Below, in pieces: positions 26,498-34,730 of a stretch of DNA of 64,000 nucleotides (its first letter is position 1; every line of letters starts with the position of its first letter). The stretch comes from Planctomycetota bacterium (GTDB lineage Bacteria; Planctomycetota; PUPC01; DSUN01). The position numbers and the translations under genes were made by a program. The stretch is from contig DAOOIT010000001.1 of assembly GCA_035384565.1 (NCBI GenBank), positions 1 through 64,000 on the forward strand. The letters run 5' to 3'. The notes beneath the pieces were generated by a model. The model had not been told where the DNA came from. It worked only from the letters and a program-made list of their open reading frames with translations, and did not search any database.

Positions 26498-27358
26498 ATG
26501 ATCGGCCGACTCCTGAACCGGTGGAGAGAGGGCAAGGCGGCACAAACGATCGAGGGCGCGCTCCGCGGCGCGAAGCCGCCGGCAGAGGCCATCGCCGCTA
26601 TCCGCGAACTGGGGGAGTGCGGCTCGCGCGCCTCGGTGCAAGTGCTGTGCCTGGCGTTCACCCATGGTCCGGAGGCTCTGCGTGCCGAGGCGCCCGCGGC
26701 TCTGGCCGCGGTGCACCAGCGCGAGCCCGACGAGCGCATCCTCAAGGCCCTCAACGAGGCCGTCCTCTCGGAGCAGCAGTCCCCGGCGGTACGCCAGGCG
26801 GCGATTGCGGCCCTCGCCCAGGTGGTGGATGCGCGCCGCGCCGGCGGCCTCGTGGAGCTGCTCAAGAGCGGGCGCACACCGTTGCCCGTGCGCACCGCGG
26901 CCGTGCAGGCCCTCAAACAGCTCCACTACGCCGAACTCGTCGAGCGCCTGGTCGAGAACTTCCTGCGCAGCCGCCAGGTGGACCCTCGGGGGGTGATGCA
27001 CCAGTGGGTGGTCGAACAGCTCAAGGCCCTCGACGATCGCGAGAAGCTCACGAAGCTGAACGAGATCGCGCACGTGCGCCGCAAGCTGCGCTACTATGCC
27101 GTGAACCTCGACACCACCGACCCGGCGGCCATCGTGCACCTGATGGCCGAGGTGGACCCCGGCGAGGCCAAGCGGTTCCTCAGCCAGATGGCCGACGAGT
27201 CCACGCGGGTCATCTCCGCCGCCGCCATCGAGGCCCTTCAGGACATCCGCAAGCGGCAGCAGGAGGCCGACACCCAGGCGGCCAGCCAGGAGCATCGCAC
27301 CCCGCCGCGCGGCCAGCGCCCGCCTCCCGCCCTGCCGGCACAGCCAAGCCGCACCTGA
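26498..27358 (+). CDS. HEAT-repeat protein
   Basis: A 286-residue cytoplasmic alpha-solenoid. Regular helical pairs of 30-40 residues are visible: SRASVQVLCLAFTHGPEALR, SPAVRQAAIAALAQVVDARR and LPVRTAAVQALKQLHYAELV. Residues about 245-286 are a Pro/Gln-rich tail. HEAT repeats bind proteins or nucleic acids, and no catalytic motif is visible. The gene has its own promoter and is followed after 67 bp by the ADP-ribosylglycohydrolase gene; the two may be cotranscribed. The partner is unknown. Confidence 0.8.
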   Translation: MIGRLLNRWREGKAAQTIEGALRGAKPPAEAIAAIRELGECGSRASVQVLCLAFTHGPEALRAEAPAALAAVHQREPDERILKALNEAVLSEQQSPAVRQAAIAALAQVVDARRAGGLVELLKSGRTPLPVRTAAVQALKQLHYAELVERLVENFLRSRQVDPRGVMHQWVVEQLKALDDREKLTKLNEIAHVRRKLRYYAVNLDTTDPAAIVHLMAEVDPGEAKRFLSQMADESTRVISAAAIEALQDIRKRQQEADTQAASQEHRTPPRGQRPPPALPAQPSRT

Positions 27359-27425
27359 CCTCGCCGCCTCCTCCCCGCGCGCGCCGCGGGCCGGCGGCAC
27401 TCTCTGCCCACGCAAAGGAGTCCCC

Positions 27426-28916
27426 ATGACGCGCCCCGTCCAGATCGGCATCGAGGAGTACCGCGACAAGGTCTTCGCCTGCTGGCTCGGCAAGAACATC
27501 GGCGGCACCCTCGGCGCGCCCTACGAGTGCAAGAAGGACGTCACACACCTGACGTTCTACGACCCCCTGCCCAGCAAGAGCGCGCCCAACGACGACCTCG
27601 ACCTCCAGCTCGCCTGGCTCAAGTGCCTCGAGGACCGCGGCGTGCACATCACCTGCGGCGACCTGGCCGACTACTGGGTCGAGTTCCTCTCGGCCTACCC
27701 GTGGAACGAGTACGGCTTCTGCCGCCGCAACCTGGGCCGCGGCCTGCGGCCCCCCATCAGCGGCTGCTTCGAAAACTATTACATTGACGAAATGGGCTCG
27801 CCCATCCGCAGCGAAATCTGGGCCTGCATCGCCCCGGGCGATCCCCAGCTCGCCGCCGCCCTGGCCTGGCACGACGCCGTGCTCGACCACGCCGGCGGCG
27901 AAGGCGTCTACGGCGAAATGTTCTGGGCCGCCCTCGAGGCCGCCGCCTTCGTCGTCAGCGATCCGAAGACGCTTATCGCCATCGGCCTCAACATGATCCC
28001 CATCTGGAGCCGCATCTCGCGCGTCGTCCGCGACGCCGTGTGGTGCCACGACAACGCCGTGCCCTGGGCCGAGGCCCGCGAGCGCGTCCTCCGCTCGTTC
28101 GGCCACCACAACCCCTGCCACGCCCCGCAGAACCACGGCTTCACCGTCCTCGGCTGGCTCTACGGCGCCGACTTCGGCGACAAGCTGTGCAAGGCCGTCA
28201 ACTGCGGCTACGACACCGACTGCACGGGCGCCACCCTCGGCTCGGTGCTCGGCATCCTGGGCGGCACGGCCGGCATCCCGAAGAAGTGGCGCGACCCCAT
28301 CGGCGAGCAAATCGTGCTCCACAAGTTCACCGGCAACTGCGGCGCCCCGAAGGATATCGCCGAACTGACCCGCCGCACCGAGGCCGTGGCCAAGGCCATG
28401 CTGCCCGCCCGCTCCGATGCCGCCGAGTTCACCCGCACGACCCAGGCGCCCGCCGACGCCTCGGTGCTCTTCCGCAACGAGCAGGCCCTCAACGCCCTCG
28501 CCCGCGACCCCATGAGCGCCATCGAGCGGGTCGAGGGCTTCGACATCGCGCTGCACTACAACGGCGAGCCCGTGCTCCGCCCCGGCATTGCCAAGCGCAT
28601 CTCGGTCGCAGTCACCCAGCCTTTGCCCGGGGAGGACGTCCCAATCGAGCTGGAGTCCGTCGGCCTGGAACTGCCGCAGGGTTGGACGATGGAGATCCCG
28701 AGCCCGCTGTCCCACGGCAATGATTTCATGCTTCGCGCCGATGAGCCGGCCGACCGCAACATCCTGCGCGTCACCGCCCGATGGGGCGGCAGGGAGGTGA
28801 GCGCCGACTTCACGATCCTCGGCCCGGGCGAGGCTCAGGGCTACCCGTGCAACGTCAACGTGCCGCGGTGCGAGAAGTGCGGCGCGCGCAAGGAAGCCTG
28901 CGTCTGCAAGGCGTGA
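27426..28916 (+). CDS. ADP-ribosylglycohydrolase family protein with C-terminal Cys cluster
   Basis: A 496-residue hydrolase. The ADP-ribosylglycohydrolase all-alpha fold shows its two metal-binding stretches: NDDLDLQ (55-61) and GYDTDCTGATLGSVLG (261 on), equivalents of the di-Mg site of DraG/ARH3. The DraG-type start (DKVFACWLGKNIGGTLGAPYE) is also clear. The catalytic part ends near residue 350. A beta-rich C-terminal domain (about 360-470) and a compact Cys motif, C482-x2-C485-x6-C492-x-C494, follow and look like a small zinc ribbon. It removes ADP-ribose from proteins or cleaves a related N-glycosidic bond. The ATG has aaaggagtcccc upstream. Confidence 0.88.
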   Translation: MTRPVQIGIEEYRDKVFACWLGKNIGGTLGAPYECKKDVTHLTFYDPLPSKSAPNDDLDLQLAWLKCLEDRGVHITCGDLADYWVEFLSAYPWNEYGFCRRNLGRGLRPPISGCFENYYIDEMGSPIRSEIWACIAPGDPQLAAALAWHDAVLDHAGGEGVYGEMFWAALEAAAFVVSDPKTLIAIGLNMIPIWSRISRVVRDAVWCHDNAVPWAEARERVLRSFGHHNPCHAPQNHGFTVLGWLYGADFGDKLCKAVNCGYDTDCTGATLGSVLGILGGTAGIPKKWRDPIGEQIVLHKFTGNCGAPKDIAELTRRTEAVAKAMLPARSDAAEFTRTTQAPADASVLFRNEQALNALARDPMSAIERVEGFDIALHYNGEPVLRPGIAKRISVAVTQPLPGEDVPIELESVGLELPQGWTMEIPSPLSHGNDFMLRADEPADRNILRVTARWGGREVSADFTILGPGEAQGYPCNVNVPRCEKCGARKEACVCKA

Positions 28917-29014
28917 AACGCTCTCCTCTCATTGACTTCCGACGGAGAACGGTGTTACATGAAGAGGCGGTGCGGTTTCCTTGGCGGGGCCCTCTGCTGC
29001 AAGGACATCCGGAG

Positions 29015-31345
29015 ATGCACTCCTTAAGCCTCTCGCGGAGAGGTGCGTGGGCAATGGCCGCGGCGCTGGCTCTGGCCGCGCTGGCGGCCGAGGGCGCCGA
29101 GACGTGCCGCCTGGCCGGGCGCGTGGCCACAGCCGCGGGCGAGCCGCTGGGCGGCGTGACCGTGCGCTTCTCGAACGGCCTGCCCGCGCAGACGACCGAC
29201 TCGTCGGGCGCCTTCGAGACCGTGGCCCCCGCCGACGGAACGCGCTGCACGGTGACCCCCAGCAAGCGCGGCTGGGAGTTCACCCCTGCCGAACGCAGCG
29301 TGTGGCTCTCGGGCGACGAGGCGGAAGCGAGTTTCCGCGCCGCACCCGCCGGCCGCGAGAAGACCAAGTCCAAGGACGGCGACTCGTGGACGAACGCGGT
29401 CGAGCTGGTGATGGACGGCCCGACCAAGACCGGCGACATCTGGTACGGCAGCGCCCAGAACTGGTTCTACTTCAAGGTCGTCACCGCCGGCACCTACATC
29501 GTCGAGTCGTGGCCGGGCACCCTCACCGACAACTACATCTGGCTCTACAACAGCAGCCTGAAGGTCATCGCGGCCGACGACGACAGCGGGGAGGGCCTCA
29601 TGGCCAAGATCACCCGCACCCTCAGCGCCGGCACCTACTACGTCCTCGTCCAAGGCTACTCGTGGTCCCTCTCGGGCACCTACACCATCGGGGTCCGCAC
29701 CCCCGGCCCCACGCTGTCGAACTTCGCCATCAACGGCGGCGCCCTGGCCACGCTGACCCCACAGGTGACGCTGAACCACGTGGCGCAGGGCACGCCCGCC
29801 CAGTTCATGGCCAGCGAGTCCCCCACCTTCGCCGGCGCGGCCTGGACCCCCTACGTCGCGAACCCGCCCTTCACCCTGTCGGCCGGCAACGAGACGAAGA
29901 CAGTGTACCTGAAGGTGCGCGATGCCAACAACCGCGAGTCGAACGTGCTATCGGACTCCATCCTGCTCAACGAGCCCATCCCCGTGGAACTGACGGTGAA
30001 CGCGCCGCCCACCCTGGGCAACCTGTGGCCGGCCGGGGACCTGGACTGGTTCTACTTCACGGCCGCGGCGCCGGGCATGTACACGATCGAGACCTGGGCG
30101 GGCTCGCTCACCGACAACGTCATGGGCCTCTACCAGGGCGATCAGGCGACCCTGATCGCCACCGACGACAACAGCGGCGAGGGCGGGCGCATGGCCCGCA
30201 TCGTCCGCATCCTCGCGCCCGGCACCTACTTCATCCGCGTCGTGCCCCTCAAAGCGAAGAAGACCGGCACCTATCTGATCCGCGTGATGACGGGCGAGCC
30301 GCAGCTCACGGTCCTCAACCCGTACGGCGATCCGACGGCGAACACCGCCGCCGCCGTGGGCAACTCGGAGGTCGTCTTCTCGGCCAGGATTCCCGCCACG
30401 CTGGAGGTCGCCTGCTCGTTCGCCGTCAACGCGCCCGCGGTGCCCGACCTCGCCAACAAGGTGCGCGTCTGCATCAGCCCCGTCGGAGGCTCCGCCCTCC
30501 AGTGGATGGCCGGGAAGAAGACGCCCTCGCCCTGGACCGGCTCGGCCGCCGGCCAGCCTGCCGGCGCCCACGCCGCCATGGGCAAAGCCCTCTTCAACCC
30601 GAAGACGGGCCGCTACGAGGCCAAAGCCGTCTTCACCGGCCTGCCCGCGAACAACGCGGACTTCGGGCCGAAGACGATCTGGGTGCAGATCGTGGACGGC
30701 GCGAACGTGATCGGCACCGCGCAGCAGCCCATCGAGGTCTTCTATCCCAGGCTTGTCACCAACAACGCGGGCGCGGGGCCGGACCGAGGCCCCAACTGGT
30801 TCTACTTCTGGAAAACCGGCAACGTGTGCGGCGCCACCACCGGCTGGCAGTACCTGCGGGGCCGCAGCTACGGCGTCTACTACCCGGGCGAAGACCACGT
30901 GAACGTCCGCGACGCCGCGCCCACGCGGAACTCCGGGCCGGAAACCTATCGCAACGACTTCGGCTCCAGCGTCACCGTGACGGGCCAGGGCGTCGGCCCG
31001 CAGTGCTGCACCGAAGTGATCGCCCACGAGTTCCAGCACAAGTGGTTCTACGACAACTGGGACGCGCTGATCGCCGCGGCCGAGGCCGACGGCGAGAACA
31101 ACGGCGACGACTACGACGACCCCGACGACGACGGCATCCCCAACCTCTTCGAGCCCGGCTTCCTCGGCATCGCCACCGACCCCAACGACCCGGACACGTT
31201 CAACATGGGCGGAAGCTACAGCTCCTACGGCGACGAGGAGCTCCGCTGCCGCAAGGTCGAGCTGGCCCCCGGCCTCACCGCCGACCCCGCCGCCGACTGG
31301 GCCTTCCCCGGCAGCAACTCGTACCCGCGATACGGGGGAAACTGA
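29015..31345 (+). CDS. Secreted metallopeptidase-like protein with PPC-type domains
   Basis: A 776-residue exported protein. The signal peptide is about 1-26. An Ig-like carboxypeptidase-regulatory domain follows (about 27-105, CRLAGRVATAAGEPLGGVTV). Two pre-peptidase C-terminal (PPC)-type sandwiches appear near 125-225 and 325-425, each with a WFYF...GTY.I pattern and an ADDDSGEG/TDDNSGEG loop. Then comes H671-E-F-Q-H675, an HExxH zincin motif, and a DDPDDDGIPNLFEPG calcium-loop motif (about 700-715). The glutamates in YGDEE could be the third zinc ligand. Protease activity is inferred from HExxH alone. The ATG at 29015 is weakly served (ggag directly upstream). Confidence 0.72.
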   Translation: MHSLSLSRRGAWAMAAALALAALAAEGAETCRLAGRVATAAGEPLGGVTVRFSNGLPAQTTDSSGAFETVAPADGTRCTVTPSKRGWEFTPAERSVWLSGDEAEASFRAAPAGREKTKSKDGDSWTNAVELVMDGPTKTGDIWYGSAQNWFYFKVVTAGTYIVESWPGTLTDNYIWLYNSSLKVIAADDDSGEGLMAKITRTLSAGTYYVLVQGYSWSLSGTYTIGVRTPGPTLSNFAINGGALATLTPQVTLNHVAQGTPAQFMASESPTFAGAAWTPYVANPPFTLSAGNETKTVYLKVRDANNRESNVLSDSILLNEPIPVELTVNAPPTLGNLWPAGDLDWFYFTAAAPGMYTIETWAGSLTDNVMGLYQGDQATLIATDDNSGEGGRMARIVRILAPGTYFIRVVPLKAKKTGTYLIRVMTGEPQLTVLNPYGDPTANTAAAVGNSEVVFSARIPATLEVACSFAVNAPAVPDLANKVRVCISPVGGSALQWMAGKKTPSPWTGSAAGQPAGAHAAMGKALFNPKTGRYEAKAVFTGLPANNADFGPKTIWVQIVDGANVIGTAQQPIEVFYPRLVTNNAGAGPDRGPNWFYFWKTGNVCGATTGWQYLRGRSYGVYYPGEDHVNVRDAAPTRNSGPETYRNDFGSSVTVTGQGVGPQCCTEVIAHEFQHKWFYDNWDALIAAAEADGENNGDDYDDPDDDGIPNLFEPGFLGIATDPNDPDTFNMGGSYSSYGDEELRCRKVELAPGLTADPAADWAFPGSNSYPRYGGN

Positions 31346-31347
31346 CC

Positions 31348-32265
31348 CTGAGCCGCTCACGGACCCGCTTCTGCGCCGCACTGGCCGCGGCGTGTGCGGC
31401 CGCCTGCGCGGGCGCCTTCGCCCAGAACGCCGCCGACCCGCGCCGCCTCTACGACGCCTTCGAGGCCCTCAACACGCCCGAGAACCTCGAGCGCCGCTTC
31501 GTGGGCGGCCAGCCGCCCGAGTTCATCATCCAGCAGACGGCGCTGCTCCAGACCCTTGCCGCGCTGCCGCCCGCCGACGCCGTGCCCGCGCTGCTTCGCA
31601 TCGCCGCCGAGCACCTGCGGCGTCTCGAGGCCCTGGGCGAGGTGCGGCTGCGCCAGTCGCCCCTCCAGGCCCTTCAAGTGCCGCTCGTGGATGCCCTGAG
31701 CCGCCACCTGGCGAACCGGGACGCGCGCGCCGCCCTCGACGGCCTCGCGGCCTCGCCGTTCCTCAAGGAGTATGCCCGCGGCCGCGCGCTCGACGCCCTG
31801 GCCGCGCAGCGGCTCGCCGAGATCGCCGAGGCCGACGACCCGCGCGGCGAGCAGCGCGCCCGGGCGCTGCTCGACACGCTGGCCGGCAAGCTCACCCTCG
31901 CCGAACTCCTCCACGCGCCCGCGCGGGTGCGGTCGCTGGCCCGGCGGGCGCCCGCCCTCGGCGGCGAATGCTGGGCCGCCCTGGCGGCCGCGGCCGACAC
32001 GCCGGCCAGGCGCTACGCCGCCGATGCCGCCCTCGCGCTCGCCTGCGCGCAGGGCGAGGGCGCCGGCAAGCCCGTCCCGGCCGCCGACCGCGACCTGCTC
32101 GTCGCGGCCGCCGGGCGCTGGCTCCAGGAGTACCGGCCCGTCGTGGCCAGGGAGAAATACCCGAGCGACCTGCTGGGCCAGGCTCTCACGCTCCTCGGCG
32201 CCCGCCCCGGCTATGAGGCCCTCGCCAAGGCCCTGCGCGACGCCGGCCTGCCGCCCGCGCCGTGA
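31348..32265 (+). CDS. Secreted alpha-helical protein, apparent CTG start
   Basis: An approximately 305-residue protein of no recognised family. The N-terminus reads LTLSRSRTRFCAALAAACAAACAGAFAQ, a clear signal peptide, so the frame is real. No ATG, GTG or TTG precedes that signal in frame within a plausible distance. CTG codons at 31342 and 31348 fit, with ggggga just upstream at the stop of the previous gene. The mature part is Ala/Leu/Arg-rich helical repeats, perhaps HEAT- or TPR-like. It is probably translationally coupled to the metallopeptidase-like gene, and lactate dehydrogenase follows after 30 bp. Confidence 0.6.
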   Translation: MSRSRTRFCAALAAACAAACAGAFAQNAADPRRLYDAFEALNTPENLERRFVGGQPPEFIIQQTALLQTLAALPPADAVPALLRIAAEHLRRLEALGEVRLRQSPLQALQVPLVDALSRHLANRDARAALDGLAASPFLKEYARGRALDALAAQRLAEIAEADDPRGEQRARALLDTLAGKLTLAELLHAPARVRSLARRAPALGGECWAALAAAADTPARRYAADAALALACAQGEGAGKPVPAADRDLLVAAAGRWLQEYRPVVAREKYPSDLLGQALTLLGARPGYEALAKALRDAGLPPAP

Positions 32266-32295
32266 CCGCCGAGCCCTCTCGGGCAGGAGGCCGCC

Positions 32296-33261
32296 ATGTC
32301 CAAAGTCAGCGTCATCGGGGTCGGCGACGTCGGCGCCACCGTGGCCTACACGCTCCAGATGTCGGGCCTCGCCACCGAGATCGTGCTCTCGGACGTGGAC
32401 CAGGCGCGGGCCCGTGGCCACGCGATGGACATGAGCCACGGGCTCTTCTTCGTGCCGCCCGTGGCGATCCGCGCCGGGGGCTACGCCGAGTGCGCCGGCT
32501 CGCAGGCCATCGTCCTCACTGCCGGCGCGCGCCAGAAGCCGGGCGAGACCCGGCTGGAGCTGACCCGGCGCAACGCCGCCATCTGCCGCTCGATCGTGGA
32601 CGGCTTGAAGCCCCACCTCGGCGAGGCCGTGCTGCTGGTCGTGTCGAATCCCGTGGACGTGATGACTCACGTAGCGCTGGAGCGCTCGGGCCTGGCGCCC
32701 GGCCGCGTGTTCGGCTCGGGCACGGTGCTCGACTCGGCCCGCTTCCGCTACGAGCTGAGCCGCACCTGCCGCGTGGACGCGCGCAACGTGCACGCCTACG
32801 TGGTGGGCGAGCACGGCGACAGCGAGGTGTTCCTCTGGAGCCAGGTGCACATTGCCGGCACGCCGCTCGAGGCGTTCTGCGAAGGCTGCGGCCACGCCTG
32901 CGTGCCGGGCGATCCCACGGCGTCGCTGGCCGCCGCCAGGGCCGCCATCGAGCGGAGCGTGCGCGAGTCCGCCTATCACATCATCGAGAGCAAGGGCTTC
33001 ACCAACTATGCCGTCAGCCTCGCCATCCTGCGCATCCTGGGCGCGCTGCTGCGCGACGAGAGCAGCGTGCTCACCGTCTCCACGCGTGTCGAGGGCGAGT
33101 ACGGCCTGCGCGGCGTATGCCTGAGCGTGCCGTGCGTGGTGGGGCGGGGGGGCGTCCGGCGCATCGTCGAGAGCCGCCTCGCCGACGGCGAGCAGGCGGC
33201 CCTGGCCCGTTCGGCCGGCGTCATCCGCGAGGCGATGGAAGGGATCGCGGCGGGCCGCTGA
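32296..33261 (+). CDS. ldh: L-lactate dehydrogenase
   Basis: A 321-residue NAD-dependent enzyme interconverting pyruvate and L-lactate. The GVGDVGATVAY loop binds NAD. Substrate-discriminating Q80 in ARQKPGETRLEL is the lactate rather than malate signature, since malate dehydrogenases have Arg there. Catalytic H173 is in VVGEHGDSE, and the substrate-binding Arg is in the GTVLDSARFRY segment. The length is normal for the family. The ATG at 32296 has caggaggccgcc upstream. It is cytoplasmic and points to fermentative or redox-balancing metabolism. Confidence 0.9.
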   Translation: MSKVSVIGVGDVGATVAYTLQMSGLATEIVLSDVDQARARGHAMDMSHGLFFVPPVAIRAGGYAECAGSQAIVLTAGARQKPGETRLELTRRNAAICRSIVDGLKPHLGEAVLLVVSNPVDVMTHVALERSGLAPGRVFGSGTVLDSARFRYELSRTCRVDARNVHAYVVGEHGDSEVFLWSQVHIAGTPLEAFCEGCGHACVPGDPTASLAAARAAIERSVRESAYHIIESKGFTNYAVSLAILRILGALLRDESSVLTVSTRVEGEYGLRGVCLSVPCVVGRGGVRRIVESRLADGEQAALARSAGVIREAMEGIAAGR

Positions 33262-33268
33262 GGGTGTC

Positions 33269-33296
33269 TTGCGGCCGGCCGCGGTTGTGGTATAAT
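33269..33296 (+). promoter_or_regulatory. Promoter for the HicBA pair
   Basis: A perfect TATAAT (33291-33296) with TTGCGG (33269-33274) 16 bases upstream, directly after the lactate dehydrogenase stop and 51 bp before the antitoxin ATG. Such promoters are commonly autorepressed by HicB; the gtgtcagggagagga sequence downstream could be part of an operator, but no clear palindrome is visible. Confidence 0.6.
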
Positions 33297-33347
33297 CCCT
33301 GTGTCAGGGAGAGGACGGCTGGGACCAACCTGTTGGGAGCGCGGGCG

Positions 33348-33563
33348 ATGCAACGAGAGTTCAGCGTGATCATCGAGCGCGACGAGGATGGATATTACGT
33401 AGCCAGCGTGCCAGAGCTGCGGGGATGCCACACCCAGGCGAGGTCGCTGGACGCGCTCATGAAACGGACGCGAGAGGCGATCGAGCTGTGTCTGGAGGTC
33501 GAGGGGGAGGCGGAGGCGCTCCCGCAGTTCGTGGGCGTACAGCGCATCACGGTGGGGTCATGA
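33348..33563 (+). CDS. hicB: HicB-family antitoxin
   Basis: A 71-residue partial-RNase-H-fold protein: FSVIIERDEDGYYVASVPELRGCHTQARSLDALMKRTREAI is the classic HicB_like/UPF0150 pattern. The short length means it lacks a C-terminal DNA-binding domain, so repression of the operon may need the complex or may not occur. It neutralises the HicA RNase encoded in the next, overlapping gene (ATGA). The ATG at 33348 has ttgggagc upstream. Confidence 0.88.
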   Translation: MQREFSVIIERDEDGYYVASVPELRGCHTQARSLDALMKRTREAIELCLEVEGEAEALPQFVGVQRITVGS

Positions 33564-33784
33564 GCAAGCTCCCACGCCTCCGCGGCCGGCAGGTGATCGC
33601 CGCGCTGCGCCGGGCAGGCTTCGAGGTGATTCGGACCCGTGGGAGCCACCATTTTCTTCGGCATCCCGACGGCCGGGGCACTGTGGTGCCCGTTCATGCA
33701 GGCGAGGACATTGGCCGGGGCATGCTTCGGAAGATTCTGGCCGACACCGAATTGACCGCGGACGAGTTTGCTGCCCTTCTATAG
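33560..33784 (+). CDS. hicA: HicA-family mRNA interferase toxin
   Basis: A 74-residue dsRBD-fold RNase. GRQVIAALRRAGFEVIRTRGSHHFLRHP with catalytic H30 (GSHH) and the terminal VHAGEDIGRGMLRKIL are diagnostic of the HicA/YcfA family. It overlaps the antitoxin by four bases. The order antitoxin then toxin is common in this subgroup. It degrades mRNA when free of HicB. Confidence 0.88.
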   Translation: MSKLPRLRGRQVIAALRRAGFEVIRTRGSHHFLRHPDGRGTVVPVHAGEDIGRGMLRKILADTELTADEFAALL

Positions 33785-33807
33785 CTCCGCCCCGCTCGCC
33801 ACCTCAT

Positions 33808-33835
33808 TTGACTCGCCTTCATGCCGCGGTACAAT
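33808..33835 (+). promoter_or_regulatory. Promoter of the pterin methyltransferase gene
   Basis: TTGACT (33808-33813), 16-base spacer, TACAAT (33830-33835). Transcription would begin near 33842, leaving a leader of about 44 nt before the proposed AUC start and ruling out the TTG at 33808 as initiator. Confidence 0.6.
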
Positions 33836-33885
33836 GGCGGCACAGGGTTGTGCTGCATCGTGTTCACACCTCAGGAGGCCCCGCC

Positions 33886-34707
33886 ATCGCCCGCTTCACG
33901 ATCATCGGCGAACGCATCAACATGACCCGCAAGAGCATCCGCGAACGGGTGTTCGCCCGCGACGCCGCCTTCATCGCGGCCCAGGCGAAGAAGCAACAGG
34001 CCGCCGGCGCCACGCACATTGACGTCAACGCCGGCGGCGACCCGGCCCGCGAGGTCGCCGACATGGCCTGGCTCACCGAGGTCGTGGCCGAGGCTACCGA
34101 TCTGCCGCTCTCGTTCGACTCCACCAATCCCAAGGCCCTCGAGAAGGGCCTGCGCCTGTGCAACCGCCCGGGCACGATCATCAACTCGATCACGGGCGAG
34201 AAGGACCGCCTGAAGCACATCCTGCCCCTCGTGAAAAAGCACAAGACGGGCGTGGTGGCGCTCACGATGGATGATAGCGGCATGCCGGAGGACCTGGAGG
34301 GCCGCGTGGCTCTCACCCGCACGATCGCCGCGGCCGTGCAGGCCAAGGGCATCGGCCTCGACCGCGTGTACTTCGACCACCTGGTGCGCCCCGCCTCGAC
34401 CAACCCCGGCCAGGCCCGCCACATTCTCGAAGCCATCCGCATCACGCGGGCCGAGTTCCCCGAGGCCCACATCGCCCTGGGCCTCTCGAACGTCTCCTAC
34501 GGCCTGCCGAACCGCAACAACCTGAACCGCGCGTTCCTCGCCATGCTCGTGGCCGCGGGCGCCGACGGCGCCATCATTGACCCCTGCGAGGAGGGGATGA
34601 TCACCACCCTGCTCTCGGCCCGCGCGGCGCTGGGACTCGACGAGTTCTGCATGGAATACATCACGGCCTATCGCGAGGGGAAGCTGGGGGAGAAGAAGGA
34701 CGCGTGA
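33886..34707 (+). CDS. Pterin-binding methyltetrahydrofolate methyltransferase-like protein, apparent ATC start
   Basis: A 273-residue TIM-barrel protein of the pterin-binding family (DHPS/MetH/AcsE). FTIIGERINMTRKS at the N-terminus, HIDVNAGGDP, LSFDSTNPKALEKGL and NSITGEKDR are the pterin-site motifs. The length matches methyl-H4folate:corrinoid protein methyltransferase (AcsE type) rather than full methionine synthase. It would pass a methyl group from methyl-tetrahydrofolate to a corrinoid protein. The reading frame from the AGGAGG at 33873-33878 begins at ATC (33886) with ideal spacing; the only in-frame alternative, GTG at 33850, lies eight bases from the predicted transcription start. 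The next gene makes adenosylcorrinoid, a fitting neighbour. Confidence 0.8.
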   Translation: MARFTIIGERINMTRKSIRERVFARDAAFIAAQAKKQQAAGATHIDVNAGGDPAREVADMAWLTEVVAEATDLPLSFDSTNPKALEKGLRLCNRPGTIINSITGEKDRLKHILPLVKKHKTGVVALTMDDSGMPEDLEGRVALTRTIAAAVQAKGIGLDRVYFDHLVRPASTNPGQARHILEAIRITRAEFPEAHIALGLSNVSYGLPNRNNLNRAFLAMLVAAGADGAIIDPCEEGMITTLLSARAALGLDEFCMEYITAYREGKLGEKKDA

Positions 34708-34730
34708 CCCGTGACGCGTGACGCGTGATG
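34701..34730. repeat. Tandem GTGACGC repeat
   Basis: cgcgtgacccgtgacgcgtg and acgcgtgatg form four near copies of a seven-base unit that covers the stop codon of the methyltransferase gene and the start of the next gene. Repeat slippage could alter the start of the adenosyltransferase gene. Confidence 0.55.

Noticed and set aside
33785..33885. Cobalamin riboswitch upstream of the corrinoid genes
   Set aside because: The leader after the predicted transcription start is only about 44 nt, far too short, and no B12-box is seen.
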